Shown here piece by piece: positions 46,817 through 59,028 of a stretch of DNA of 64,000 bases. This DNA is from Heliocybe sulcata. Its lineage: Eukaryota > Basidiomycota > Agaricomycetes > Gloeophyllales > Gloeophyllaceae. How positions within the stretch are numbered: the stretch's first letter is position 1; every line of letters starts with the position of its first letter. The stretch covers positions 232,596 to 296,595 of the forward strand of contig ML213514.1 of the NCBI GenBank assembly GCA_004369045.1, written 5' to 3'. Under the pieces are notes generated by a model. It ran no database searches. It was given only the letters and a program-made list of their open reading frames with translations, and was not told where the DNA came from. The position numbers and the translations under genes are program-made.

Positions 46817-47490
46817 TCATGCACTGTAATCATATACGAGACGAGCTGTGACAACGTCGCCCTTGGAATCGGTACCCTTGACATGCCTGGTATGTCTGCG
46901 GTCCCCTGCAATATCTTCAAAACCCCATACCTTCGGTTTGTCAACATCCGTCGAAACTGCTTCAGAATATTCGGGCCTCACCTGCTCAAGTGACCACGCT
47001 CCTTCTGGCTTCTCTGTGTCGCTCTCAATGCGGGTATAGATGACTCCGTGCTCGACGGTATCCGCCGTCCAACCTTCCTTGAGAAATGCGTCTTGAATCT
47101 CGGCCAGTGGCATGCGCTTGGACCTGACTATCAGATCTCCGAAAGGTGTGCCCTCGCTGTGCTTCTCCTCCCAATTCAGCGTCAACTTCTGCTCGGTGCT
47201 GAGGCCGCCGCTGAGCACTTGCTTTGTCTGTACTCGCTCGATGCTGTTGTGTTCGTCCTTGTCGTGTGTTACGTGCAGAGTAAGCGACGAGCTCGCGATA
47301 GCCTTGCGCTTTATCCACCCCACTCCTTGCATCTCCAGGATTTTGTCATTCGGATCACTGAGTGATTTGTTCTGGACGAATGCTAGATGTCAGCGACCCG
47401 GCTTTACTCGCCCACAAGGAACACAGGAACACTCACTAGCACCCATGTACCAGTGAAGTTTAAGGTGGTCAGCTGTTTCGGAGCAGCCAT
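46817..47490 (-). CDS. Conserved fungal protein of unknown function, 202 residues
   Basis: Exons 47490-47437 and 47371-46817. Starts MAAPKQLTTLNFTGTWVLNK, then SLSDPNDKILEMQGVGWIKRKAI, a run of alternating beta-strand-like segments (LTLHVTHD, IERVQTKQVLSGG, KLTLNWEE), a TPFGDLIVRSKRM block, an EGWTADTVEHGVIYT segment, and ends WGFEDIAGDRRHTRHV..TARLVYDYSA. The FTGTWVLNKSLSD start and beta-rich pattern look like a lipocalin/fatty-acid-binding-like barrel, known to me only as a conserved hypothetical in fungi. No signal peptide or membrane helix. A TATTTAAA about 40 bases upstream may be its TATA box. Confidence 0.7.
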
Positions 47491-48174
47491 AGTACGAGGG
47501 CAGGGTAAGTGCCATGGACCACCGCTCTCGTTTAAATATCCCCCATGCCCCTTCCATCGTCAAGCGACATGACTTCGACTAATAAGAGGTCCATTGTAGT
47601 GCGCAGCGGCGGCACGTGAAAGCGGTGGACAGCCCAGTGCTTCTCGGGATGAGATTGCCAGGTCTTCGCTGGGACGTTGCTCCGCTTACAGTGACAGATT
47701 CGAGTATACATGATGAACCGCTCTCCGACGAGCTCAGGGAGTATGGTGACCATCGCTCTTGTAGCTGGCCATCATCCATGGCCGCTGGTCCACGCTCTTC
47801 TGCTCAGTGACAGCACCACCGATTTGTGGCCTTATTGCCAACAATAATGAATCTTGCTATGCGGCTAAGTAGGCCACTAACAGTCAGTAATTCTGACGAG
47901 CTCAGCGGTTCTTACTTCAATGAACTAACCTGGCCAGACCAGGATAATGTACTTCATCTGCTTGTGGTTTGCCCTAGGAGAGTATCTCGGTACGTACAAG
48001 GCGGAAGTACTTCGGTTTTGAAGTCATGTACGGAGTCCGGGCCGGCAGCCCGATTTCTCGTAGTACGGAGGGCCTACACTCCTTCGTTCCGGGTGGCTGA
48101 CTGGGACGTGCATCCCCGTCCCAGGCTAGAAGAGATAAATACTATCTGCCATCCTGGTAGATTCATGCGCAGCC
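47491..48174. promoter_or_regulatory. Divergent spacer between the unknown protein and the DapA-family aldolase
   Basis: About 680 bases separating two divergent genes. A TATTTAAA (about 47,530-47,537 on the minus strand) and AGATAAATAC near 48,130 are plausible core promoter elements for the left and right genes. No coding exon supported. Confidence 0.4.
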
Positions 48175-49246
48175 ATGGCATCGAAACCCCCTCCCTCAGG
48201 CATCTATGTCCCCGCGGTCCTGTTCTTCGACGAGAACGAAGAGTTTGATTTACCTGCGATAAAGGCCCATGTCCTGCGGCTCGCCAAGGTAAGCGGGTAA
48301 ATTATGAAGAAGAACACTCAAGCGCTGAATGGTCCGAGTTAACAGGGCGGCGTGACTGGAATCTTGGTGCAAGGCAGCAACGGGGAGGCGCAGCACCTCT
48401 CACATGATGAACGGAAGCTCGCCATTCGCATTACCCGGGAAACTCTTGATGAGAACGGGTTCCAAAATACGGTGGTCATCGCTGGTACGGGGGCACAATC
48501 AACACGCGAGACGAAGAAGCTCTGTGTGGACGCGAAGGAGGCGGGCGCGACGCATGTCCTTGTGTTGACCCCATCGACATGGCCGCCGCAGATGACAACG
48601 GAGAATATTATCCGCTTCCATAAAGAGGTGTGTTCTATATAGGTGTGGTGGAGCTGAAAGTGGAATATCAACGACAATATCCTAGGTCGCAGATGCGTCT
48701 CCGATCCCCACCATGATCTACAACTTCCCTACTGTTACGGCGGGTTTGAACCTAGACTCAGACACAATTGGGACGCTAGCGCAGCACCCGAACATTGTAG
48801 GCACGAAACTCTCCTGTGGAGACATTGGCAAGCTCCACCGCCTCACCTCGTCAGTCTCGCCCGAGAACTTCGCCACCTTCCCCGGCACGTCGTCAGTATA
48901 CCTGCAAGGTGTGCTGTCTGGCAGTGCGGGACTCATCGGCGCCCTGCCCAACGTCGCCCCGAAGACTCATTACCGGGTGTATGAGCTGTACAAAGAGGGT
49001 AAACTAGCCGAGGCGATGAAGCTGCAGGGTGTACTTGGCCACGCGGATGCTGCTTGTAGTAAGCTGGGTGGAATCTCAGCCATCAAGGCCATCATATCAA
49101 AGGAATTTGGATACGGGGAGCCTGTTGCGAGGGGTCCGCTGAAGACCTTAAGTGCAGATGCATTGCCCAGTGGACCACATCTGGACAAAATCAAGGAGTT
49201 ATTGGTGATAGAGAAGTCTTTGCCGGACTATGGTACTGCGAGATAA
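48175..49246 (+). CDS. DapA-family aldolase (4-hydroxy-2-oxoglutarate aldolase-like)
   Basis: Exons 48175-48288, 48346-48627 and 48686-49246 give 318 residues. Landmarks are the GIYVPAVLFFD start, GGVTGILVQGSNGEAQHLS near the substrate site, MIYNFPTVTAG with the catalytic Tyr, and IVGTKLSCGDIGKLHRL with the Schiff-base Lys. Then come GTSSVYLQGVLSGSAGLIGALPN and a helical end. The YNFP and KLSCGD blocks resemble 4-hydroxy-2-oxoglutarate aldolase and L-threo-3-deoxy-hexulosonate aldolase more than lysine-pathway DapA, which fits fungi, since they make lysine by another route. The reaction is a reversible aldol cleavage giving pyruvate. The exact substrate cannot be read from sequence. Confidence 0.85.
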
Positions 49247-49864
49247 ATAGGCGGAATGTGTAAGATATGTCTAAAGGGACGTCCCCAGATGATGTGAGCG
49301 ATATTGATGACTCCTGACATCGGTGCTGAATACGTTCTTCTACAACATGGTTGGACTCTTGCGCGTCGCGGCCAAACATGTCAAGGTACAGATAACGTCG
49401 CACAACGATTGGACTACACAGTTCAGGCATTCAAACTGACCAACCTCGCCATCTCCCCTCATCAGAAACCCCGTCACACCGGTCTACCGCCTCCCCTATC
49501 AGCAGTGTCGAAGCAATGCAAATGTAAGCTTTGTCGCTTGCCTGGAATTCAGAGGTATGCCAACGCACAGAATCCATCGTCGATATGATGTCTGTCCGCG
49601 CTTTACAGCAAGTCTGCAGCGAGCATTAGACAGGCTGCAGGAACCTTCACCGATGACAGTGTAAATGTATCGAGCGCGTCTGTTAATTATAGTCCGGGCC
49701 AATGATATATTTATCAACAGATCGAGTATTTTTAGAAGCCGCACAGAAGCAGTGACAGACGCGTGACGCCATTAGAACAAGTACTTCAGCCCAAACGTCA
49801 TTCAACTCCGACTGCAAGCATAAATACTCGATGCAGCCAGCATACCTCGACAACTCACCACACC
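49247..49864. other. Spacer between aldolase and 6PGD-like gene
   Basis: About 620 bases. It should contain the aldolase 3' UTR and the promoter of the next gene; an ATAAATACTCG word at about 49,820 is 45 bases before the ATG. No other feature seen. Confidence 0.4.
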
Positions 49865-51613
49865 ATGTTAAAGTCTCAGGCATTCGAAAAGGTGCGCGAG
49901 AAAGAGCTGGTCCAGTAGCGCCGTGCTGATTTCTGGCGCAGATTGGTATCGTCGGCGCCGGGAGCATGGGATCAGAAATGGCCTTGCTCTTCGCCGAGAA
50001 CGGCCTGACAGTCTCTTCATTCGACGTCGCTGGAGAAAACGTAGACAATCTTAACAAGTACCGCGACTCTGCCTCCGAAGATGTGCGCTCTCGGATCAGC
50101 ACCTACAAAGATTACGATTCCTTCATCTCGAGCCTGGGCGGCACAGACGCTCGAAAGCTGTTTGTATTCAGTATCAAGCACGGGAACCCAGGAGATCAAG
50201 TGCTGCAGTCTATGGACAAGTATTTAACAAAGGGCGACATCATCCTGGATGGCGGCAACGAGTGGTATCTCAATACCGAACGTAGGCAGAAGTCGCTCGA
50301 GCCGCGCGGCGTGCACTACATCGGCATGGGTGTATCCGGAGGCTATCAATCTGCGCGCCGCGGTCCATCCATGTCTCCCGGAGGCAACACTGACGCCATT
50401 AAAGAGGTCCTACCCATCCTCGAGAAATTCGCTGCGAAGGACAAGAAGACGGGCCAGCCCTGCGTGACGGTCATTGGTCCTGGCGGCTCTGGGCACTACG
50501 TCAAGATGGTTCACAACGGCATCGAGCAGGGGATGCTGGGGATCATGTGCGAGTCATGGGAGCTGCTGTACAAATGCTTGGCTATCCCGCTTGACGAAAT
50601 TTCCGGGATCTATCGCAAGTGGGCGGAGCAGGGCGAACTTGTAAGTTTTCGAATAGCTCAGGATCAGACGTGGGATAATTACCTTGTTATTAGGCCCGAA
50701 ACTTCCTTGTCGAGATTGGTGTAGATATCTGCGCCCAACCTGACGATCACACGCACTCCGCCTCGCACTTGCTCAACAAAATCCAAGACAAGGTGGTCCA
50801 AGATGCCGACAACAGCGAGGGTACCGGATTCTGGACGATAGTCGAGAGCGCAAACAGGCACGTCAGCGCCCCAACTATAGCAGCCGCGCATTTCCTCCGT
50901 ATCGCCTCCTCGGATCGAGCGCAGCGCCTGGAGGTTGTCGAGGCGCTCGGGCAGGATCTTGGCGCCGCGCGGAAGCAGCAGCTATCCGAGGACGAGAAGA
51001 CCGCGTTCGTAGAGGACCTCCGCTTGGCTGTGTACTGTGCGACACTCGCAAGCTTCGCGCAGGGTATGAACCTCATCGCGCGCGCGAGCAAGGACGAGGA
51101 GTGGAACGTTGACCTGAGCAAGTGCATACAGATCTGGAGGGAGGGATGTATCATCCGGAGCGAGTACGTTGCGGATTTGTTGCAGCCGTTGTTTGAGAAG
51201 GAGCCGGGAGTGCGAAACATGCTTTCGCTGAAGCCCGTAGCGGACGAAGTAAAGCGGACGTTCCCTGCCTTAAAGAGGGTCGTCCAGAAATCGTTGGAAT
51301 GGAATGCGCACATGTGAGTGGGGAGTCCGGGCGCCTGTACTTCGCTGTTGCTGATCGGCCTTTATGCACTATGCTGTGTAGCCCGTCGCTTTCTGCGACC
51401 TTGGAATACTTCAAGTACTGCGCCGGGCTGCATTTGCCTACGCAATTTATGGAGGCGGAACTCGACTACTTTGGCGCGCATTCATTTGATTTGAAGGAGG
51501 AAGGCCCCGGGGACGTCAAAAAAGGTACGGACTTTATCTTCCGTGTTGAGATGCGCCAGGGATGACTAATCTTCCCGACAGGCAAGCATCACTTCGAATG
51601 GAAGCCTGCGTGA
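49865..51613 (+). CDS. 6-phosphogluconate-dehydrogenase-like enzyme, divergent cofactor site
   Basis: Exons 49865-49891, 49942-50640, 50694-51313, 51382-51524 and 51582-51613 give 506 residues. The Rossmann start is GIVGAGSMGSEMALLF. Substrate-site blocks follow: GGNEWYLNTERR, MGVSGGYQSARRGPSMSPGG and GHYVKMVHNGIEQGM, with the catalytic Lys and Asn of KMVHN intact. The all-helical C-domain ends YFGAHSFDL. The family oxidatively decarboxylates 6-phosphogluconate to ribulose 5-phosphate, usually with NADP. Two differences stand out from the well-known enzymes. The Asn-Arg-Thr that reads the NADP 2'-phosphate is replaced by FDVAG. The Ser after GGN is Glu. The protein may therefore be a paralogue with other cofactor or substrate preference rather than the housekeeping Gnd1. 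Confidence 0.82.
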
Positions 51614-53734
51614 AGATGGAGCACCTCGATGAATATGAAAAAGCGATTGTATGATACTGTTGTTGATTTGTAGCAAGTAAAATGAGACTGTAGCCTTCGT
51701 TACTCGAATGTGGAATCATTCGTTGCCTTATTTCGCATTCTGTTGACTGATTTAGAGCAGTGTCGGTGGTGTCTCATACGAGGGTGGACGAAAAATAGCG
51801 AAGGCTTCTAGTACGTGCTGTCATTGGTCACGGTAATTGCCGGAGGAGTGGCGCTGTAGTACCGGCGATGGCACCTTCAGACCGCGATCTATTGATTGCT
51901 AAGCGCTCACCCTCTTTCATATACTTGCTCAGGGATACTTTCGCGAGACCTCTTTGGAGTGCTGTGGTTTAAGATGCTGTCTGTCCACTTCAATTAGGGA
52001 GATTCATGAATATATAAAGAAGATACGGTCCTGGCCGCTAACTGAAGGTCAGATGGCATGCTGGTAAGTTGCTATTATGAGCTAAATAGAGATATATGAG
52101 CAAACGAGTAACTGTATCTGATATCAACAACATTCAGAATTTGCCAACCTCACGTACCCATGCCGCAACCTCATCATCTGGGACCTGGACGCTTAACGAA
52201 GCGGTGGTTACTTTGGTGATCATCCACGGTTCCTGGATCTTTGGAGGGGGCAATCACCATGGTAAGGTCTCAGAAGATAACGTTAAGCCAAGGTGTCATA
52301 TTATTGGTGATCACCCCGGAGCGCGCGGTGGCAGTGTACCAGGAGCGCCCAAATATTGGCGTACGGGTGCGGGATGCTGTCATATGGAAGTACCAGAATG
52401 ACGGGCCTTATGAATGGCGTCTTGGCATTTACTGGTGCATACGTAAGTCCGAGGGATGGAAAATATTTGGCGCGACTGGAGTGCGTTCGAGGATCTCAGA
52501 GCAACGGAACAAAATTTGAGAGCAGTTCAGTACTTCCGTTAGAGCGTCTGGGCAGAGCCTCCGCTTATGAAATTCTTGCACCTATGTCGGAGGAATGTGA
52601 CTGCAGTTTCATAGGTGGAAAGAACGTTGAAAGGAACGTCTCCGGCGGAACCGAGGGTATAAGAAGCGGAAGCAGCCCAATCCGCTATCGCGGCTGTTCG
52701 CCTTCAACTCGCATACGTCGTGCACATCGCTAATTGATCATCGCCATCGAGTCTTACTAGGGCCTCGACTAGAGAGTCCGGAGTAGGTCAGTCGGGATTA
52801 AGGGCTGCTGTACTTCGGGGGTATTAGTTCCTACGAGCGCAAAGTTGAGACAGTGTTCAAATATGCTGTCAGAGGACGGCCTCATTAGCAAACAGCGATG
52901 GCGGTCGGTATGGATAAGACGTCCCGCGAATGAACCGTAAGTGGAGAGCAATTGCGCAGCCCTGAGCAGTCGTGTAACGATAAGATATTCGAGGGCCGTA
53001 GGAAGGGGACCAGAAGGCCAAGCTCTGTCCATTCTTTTGATCCGCCGGCAGTAGCCATCTACGATTGGTATAGCTTAAGAGGCATAATCAGCAGAGGCGA
53101 TCAGAAGACAGTTTGACAAGCCTGTGAGGCAAACCACGGCTTTGCTCCCGAATGCCACCTCCCGCGAGTGAGCTGTTTGGTGATTGACGTACGTATGAAA
53201 TCGTACCTGATATGGTACGGCTCGTTGCTGTGAAAAAGATGTATGCAATCAAGGCGGAGCGGATGTCCTGGGGAACGCATAGCACATAATGCACCTGCGT
53301 GCCAGATCAATCCGATCAGGGACATATTCTCTGGGCAATGTCTGGTGCGTAAGCGATAGCATCCCGTAAAAACGGAGGCATTCCGCAGCTTACCGGAGCG
53401 CTGTCTGGATACAGTTGCCGCATGAGTACAATACTTGTGGCGCGAGAGGACGACGACCATGACAATCCGCTCTCTCGAACATTGATAGTCGCAGGCTGTG
53501 ATAAGTATAAGCGGTGGGATAACCTCATGAGTCATTCCTGTTTCGTAGAAACAGGTTTGGCCAGCCGACCCCTCCTTCTTTCGCCTGACTAGGAAGGTGC
53601 TTGGTCGTGTTTGGTTTTGTGGCAACTGTGGCTGAAACGTCCGTATCAGGCATGTTCTGCTCGCGTGTCATCCGGGAATTACCGGGATGAATGTGTCGCC
53701 AAGATGCATGGCTTGATTGGGAGGGCAGTTATAC
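51614..53734. other. Gene-poor stretch, no confident feature
   Basis: About 2.1 kb. Several open frames exist on both strands (for example minus 53,101-53,625), but none shows a domain, splice-consistent neighbours or coding composition. They may be decayed gene or transposon sequence. Confidence 0.4.
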
Positions 53735-53964
53735 TACATATAGATCTATAACTGAGTTCGAAATATAGTTGGGACTTCAAAAACACTCCCACACCTGTGG
53801 CGCAATGTCATCTTGCGATAATATTCATATTATAACAGTAGACCCTGCTGGCTAGAGAATAGAGTATGCCTTGAGGAGTATAAAACATAACAGTATGTGC
53901 TTGTACAATTTTGCCTTAATGTGAACACAAAGACGTCGCAAGTTCCAGTCGAGAGGTAGTTCGG
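53735..53964 (+). repeat. Direct repeat, copy 1 (~230 bases)
   Basis: AT-rich segment starting TATAGATCTATAACTGAG and ending around CACAAAGACGTCGCAAGTTC. It matches the segment at about 54,745-54,980 in the same orientation with scattered substitutions and small indels, roughly 85% by eye. Family unknown. Confidence 0.75.
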
Positions 53965-54744
53965 AGTTTATACTTGTTCTCACGGCTGTGGCATACAGAA
54001 TCTATGTCAGTTCCTGACTGTACTCATGCTGCCGTGCCCTAGGGATGCAAGATGGTGAACCTATGACAGCTTCAGCATATATAAAATGGCCCTTCTACTT
54101 CTTTTAGTATATTTTTGAGGTATGGTGCAGCAGCGCCAACCAAAAAAAATCGGCATTTTATGCTTTATTCGATGTTTTCTGAACTTCTACATAATGTTGG
54201 ACTTCATGGATGCAGGTTCTAATCTCTGAGAGGGTGGAAAGGATTTCTAGGTATTTATGTAATAGATTTCTAGAAGCCTGAGAAAGTAATATTGCAGCGC
54301 GTAGCACCGCTTCCGAGAAGAGAAAGCTTTGTGAGTGGCGGGAATCAAGCTGTAAATTGCATTCACACTCTGTTGGTATAATACAGTTTGCCAAATGTTG
54401 CTGTGCATGTGTTGGAGTGCCATAATGTAAGTCTGAGAGCTCAGCGGTGCGTAGCGCCGCGAAGCTGAGCTGAGATGGGTCCCGTAAGCAATGGAAACCT
54501 GTCCTGGAAGGGTGTTCCAGGCTAAAAGAAACCGGAAATGCCACCATGAGGAACTGCCAATGTATTCCAACTATACTACAAGTTTTAGAATACTACCTGT
54601 ACCTGAGGAACAGCTATCTCCTCTCTTCCTTTTCCTCCCTCTTCGAGTTAATTATTTAATATTAGTTAATTTTGACAAAGTCCACACCTATAGTATATGA
54701 GCCATCGGGAGAGCTGGGGGCTAGGTCTGGAGATATAGATCTAT

Positions 54745-54980
54745 ATATAGATCTATAACTGAGTTTGAAATATAATTCAGACTTCGAAACAACTCCCACA
54801 CTTGAGGTGCAATGTCATTTTGCAATAATATTCATATTCTGATAGTAGATCCTGCTGGCCAGAGAGTAAAATATGCCTTGAGATGTATAAACCCAACAGT
54901 ATGAGTTTGTACAATTTTACTGCAAGTGCATCTCAGCGTAAACACAAAGACGTCACAGGTTCCAGATCAAGAAGGTGGTT
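54745..54980 (+). repeat. Direct repeat, copy 2 (~235 bases)
   Basis: Second copy of the direct repeat, starting TATATATAGATCTATAACTG and ending near ACAAAGACGTCACAGGTTCC. The copies are about 1 kb apart. The intervening kilobase has no recognisable gene. No short host duplication was identified outside the pair. Confidence 0.75.
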
Positions 54981-57802
54981 TGGGAAGGACCACCACCACT
55001 GGTAGTCTGGCAGCTGGCCTTTTCATGGCCCAAGGGATGAGTACTCTCGTTATCGAGAGGAAACCGAGCCACGGTCTGTGTGCTCTGCACTGTCATTCTT
55101 GTTGGCCATAGTCTGCAGCATCTTACTTTGGCTCTCGCTGTAGGCCCAGTACTACCTGTACCACTCTCGATTCAGTACACCTCTCTCTCTCTGTGCTGTC
55201 TGGAGTGTTGTCAATGGCACACTGCTCCATTCCGTATGAGCAGCACCCATAAATGGCAACCGGTGCCTCTACTTATCACTCTCTCAGCTGCCCCGTTGCT
55301 GCCCGAGGAAAGGTTACTCCAGACTCCACACCCTCGGAATTAACCATAGTCCCCCATTTCTCATGCCTTTCCTCTTTTATTCCTACCATTTCCCTGGCTC
55401 CTGTATTCTGGTACAGAACAGATATGGTAACTGCCCTTCCTTCTACAAACCCTGACCTCTGATACCATATATATGCCTACTCCCCGAATACATCGACACC
55501 TACAATTGAATGGCCAATTTTGTCTAGCCCATAACTATATACTGTTCCAGTCTCAATTAACTAGACTTGACAGGTTCTTCTTACCCTTCTAATCTGCTGA
55601 TGAACCCGTTATTGTATGCTGGTTTTATAGCCAGGCGACTGTACCTCATATCCCTGCCATACACCCCAATCCCATTGCCTCTTCTGTTACACTCTGTGTA
55701 AATCCATGGCATCCTACATTGTAAGAACAATACCTTGCTCAGCTCATAGTCATCAATCGCAACACAAAGTCTTTCTCAGCCACCCTCTTGGCATGTCCCT
55801 CCATCATTTCTCTGCCTGTCTCTCCTTCTGGCTCCCCTCCATCCCGCTTCTCCCTTGTTACTTCACACTATACGTACACCCGGGTGGAGACATCCCCGCC
55901 CCTTCCTAGGACAAAGTTTATCTGGGTGTGCAGATCTTTCCTTATGGCGATAATCAACCGCATATATACGGGCTAAGCAAGTCACTGTTTCCCTTCTCAC
56001 AAACCTCCCGCATGTCACAACGTCAACCTGACCTCTGTATAATTCCATACTGCCGCCAGCCTTGTTGCTCGTGCTGTCCTGCCTGCCTTACTCTCCTATA
56101 CTGCTCACGCCCTCATGCTCACGAGGGTTTTGTCTGCATCCCCCATGGCTCCTTCTGTACCTCTGTTGTTGGAACCGAACAGTGCTGCCGAGCTATAGCA
56201 CCCACCATCCATCTGGTAACAGCACCCCCGTCACCCCCTGATAGCGTCCAGGCCCTCCTCTTCAGGCCCACCGCAGGTATGCCGGTTATCTCCCCATTAC
56301 CCCCCTCCATCTATCTGACTTCTCAACCTGTCTACCCCTCCCAGATCGACCGGAGCTAATTACGCTCCGCCCATACCACACCATATCCCATATATTCCTC
56401 GACCATGCACACTACTTTGGTGGTCATGTCCTGTGTGCCATTCCAATCACCCATACGCGCCAAGGCTTTACCCTGATTCACCCTCTTGTTGTTTGGATGG
56501 ATGAAACTGCCCTCCAAGCGGAGGAGGAAGTGGAGCCTGTCAACCAACCCATCCTACGGCTGACTAATGGTGCACTAGAGATTTATGGGGCTGTTACGAG
56601 TCCTGAGGTACGAAGGAGGAGTCCTTACGTTCAAAAGTGAGCGGTTTGCCGAACACAAGCGTTGTGGGAATAAAATGCCGAGAAGTCGTGAGAGTTATTT
56701 TGTGTGGTGTTCACTACAAAATTGAGGCTCCGATTTAATTCCGTTTGTATTCGTGACTACAAAATCCCTACAAACCGCATTTTGTAGTGTCCGTTCCGCT
56801 TCCGTTTGTCCCTCGTCGTGCAGTTCTGCGCAAGTCCACCTCTACTTCTCAATATAAGATCTTATCAGTTCAAGGTGTGTTTACCAATATTATTGTGAAT
56901 TACCGTACATCTTGTGATTTTTCACGCCGTCGTCTTTGCCGGAGACCCTTCTTACCATGGGAACCCACTACAAGTTGCAGTTGAAGTGGTTTATTCGGGT
57001 CCTAGTCGCGGTGTCGGCAATTCAGGTGTGCTGGTGTGGTGCTCAGTGCTCAGAACTTATCAATTGTGTGCCTAGTTGATGGTTTGATTCATTAAGTTTC
57101 CAAAACCATCCTTCATACTCTGCACTATAGGCAAAGTAGGTTATATTATTTAAGCAGAAAATACATTGTGTAGTTAAAGTATTGCTCATGTTGGATTTCA
57201 GATTTGATGGTATCAAGGTGCAAGCTCGCAAGCTCGTTGATAAGGGGAGGGGGCCGCCGGAGGTGGCCATGGATGAATGTTTACGTGCGTATCGTATATA
57301 TTCACGGTATTTCTACGATGTATGCTACGCGATTGCCCTTCGGGCAACCGATGCTCGAGGACAAGCACGCTCTCGCTGTATCGACTTTTGGATTATTTCT
57401 TCAGCTCAGACCTCAGGCCTCAGGCCTCAGGACTCGTAAAATGCCATGCAACGCAGTGGCCCGCTTCCCCAAGTTATTATCGGTTGCTGGCAGGAATCCC
57501 CGTCTACCATGTTCCGTAACATTGACCCATTCACGGATCTCACAATTGCCCTCACCTTCCTTGTTGCCCACGACTCTGAAGATATACCTATGCCCCTCTC
57601 CATTGGTTTCTGACTCAGCTGTTGGTTCCCGCCATTTATTAGCCACTAGTTATCTAGTTTACCGTCTATATACTGGCTGCCCATACTCACCTTGTCCTGT
57701 CCTTACTCACATTGTCCTGTCCTTACTATTACTCCTTATCCGTACGTCCGGCCTACTGTCCCGGTGATAGGCCCCAATACATTGAAAGGCACTAACACGC
57801 GA
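54981..57802. other. Pyrimidine-rich, gene-poor stretch
   Basis: From about 55,100 to 56,550 the plus strand is strongly enriched in C and T, with many short open frames and no domain. Short tandem repeats occur at about 57,410-57,432 (CCTCAGG units) and 57,688-57,730 (two ~20-base units with TTGTCCTGTCCTTACT). Likely old repetitive DNA; no family could be named. Confidence 0.4.
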
Positions 57803-57925
57803 CGAAACCCGCAGAAATGAGACCTAAAGGGGAACAACCCCAAAGTGTAGCACCAAACCCTTGGTGCTAGATGGCTGCGAGGTCCGGGGTAACGAAGGGT
57901 ATGATAAATGTTCGGAGGGATAGGG
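57803..57925 (-). repeat. Inverted-repeat arm, left copy (~120 bases) with hairpin
   Basis: Read on the minus strand it matches 61,020-61,140 on the plus strand: shared ACCCTTCG, CCCCGGACCTCGCAGCC and the CACCAAGGGTTTGGTG hairpin, then TTGTT...TAGGTCT. The hairpin at 57,849-57,868 has an 8-bp stem and 4-base loop. Confidence 0.7.
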
Positions 57926-59028
57926 TAGGGTAAGATATATAGGTGGGGCTAAAGGTAATTTGGCGCAGACCAGTCGCGGTCGTGTGGCAGTCTCAGTTTG
58001 ATACACTCACTTCGGGAGACACTTGTATCGTACTCCGCTTGATGATGCGATTCTAACGCACTCGGTGCGCACTTCTAAGGATAACTTCTCGAGCTGTTGC
58101 GGAGTGCGTGCTTGCCGCATGGTCTCGGAGGGAGCGGGTTTGGGGTCGCCTGCGCAATGCGATCGAGGCACGCGTACAATGCCGTCAGTGCACTGTGCAT
58201 AACTCTAAAACTCGAGGGAACTCGAATGCAATTAACGAGACCCATGGCACACAAGGCCGAACTTAGGAAAACTCAAACTGAAGGGATCACTCGCCGCACG
58301 CACTGTTGGAAGGTTCGCGATAACTCTGGGTGAAGTCGGAAGGCAGACGAAAGCCTTATTCTCTGGAGGAAACTCTGGCGCCGAGAATGAGATACGAAGG
58401 GTGAAGATAACTTGTATTTCCAAGACAAAGAGGCAGAGATTAAATACAGATGTTGCTGCTACACTACTTGCAGTTGAACATGAACAGAAAATCAACCTCT
58501 GCAACCCATCTCCTGCATCACTCGCTCGTCCACAAGGTGTGCATTGCCCCATCTGCCCTGTACCTAACTCCTTCTACCAATCCCATCATCTCCTCGCGGT
58601 GCGGTGCCTGCATGAGTACACTCGTAGCCTAGCTTAAAATGCGCGGTATGTCTTGTCCTCGTGCTACACCATATGAGACCTTGTGTTGATGCGGCAATGC
58701 CGCTGATAGGCCCCAATCTGTTCTGGCCCCAGAAAACGCGTTTCGCGACGTTTCTGTGTCCTACATGGGAACTTTGTGCTATTCTCGGCGACAGAGAACT
58801 CTGGACTCTATACGCCAACTGGGCTATTCTTGGGCAACAGCGCTTCCAGTCGACGTCAGCAAGGCCGCGTCAGCGTCAGCAACCGCCACCTATTCAGTGT
58901 CGTCACCAGTGACTCGGCCGCTGTCGTCATCACCACCTTATGTAGTACCTGTATTGTAATATATACCAGTAAGTTGTTGGCAGCAAGTTACGAGTTGAGC
59001 AGTAGTTACTGTGGATGGTTACTGGCCA
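57926..59028. other. Gene-poor stretch left of the assembly gap
   Basis: No supported exon. Short open frames only. GATAGGCCCCAAT occurs at about 57,767 and again at 58,706, possibly marking the edges of related repeats. Confidence 0.4.

Noticed and set aside
53101-53625. 174-codon minus-strand open frame
   Set aside because: No recognisable domain; overlapping frames are equally open; flanks lack splice-consistent exons.
56590-57060. Possible long-terminal-repeat edge starting TGTTACGAGTCC
   Set aside because: No paired copy in the window, no primer-binding site or element genes recognised.
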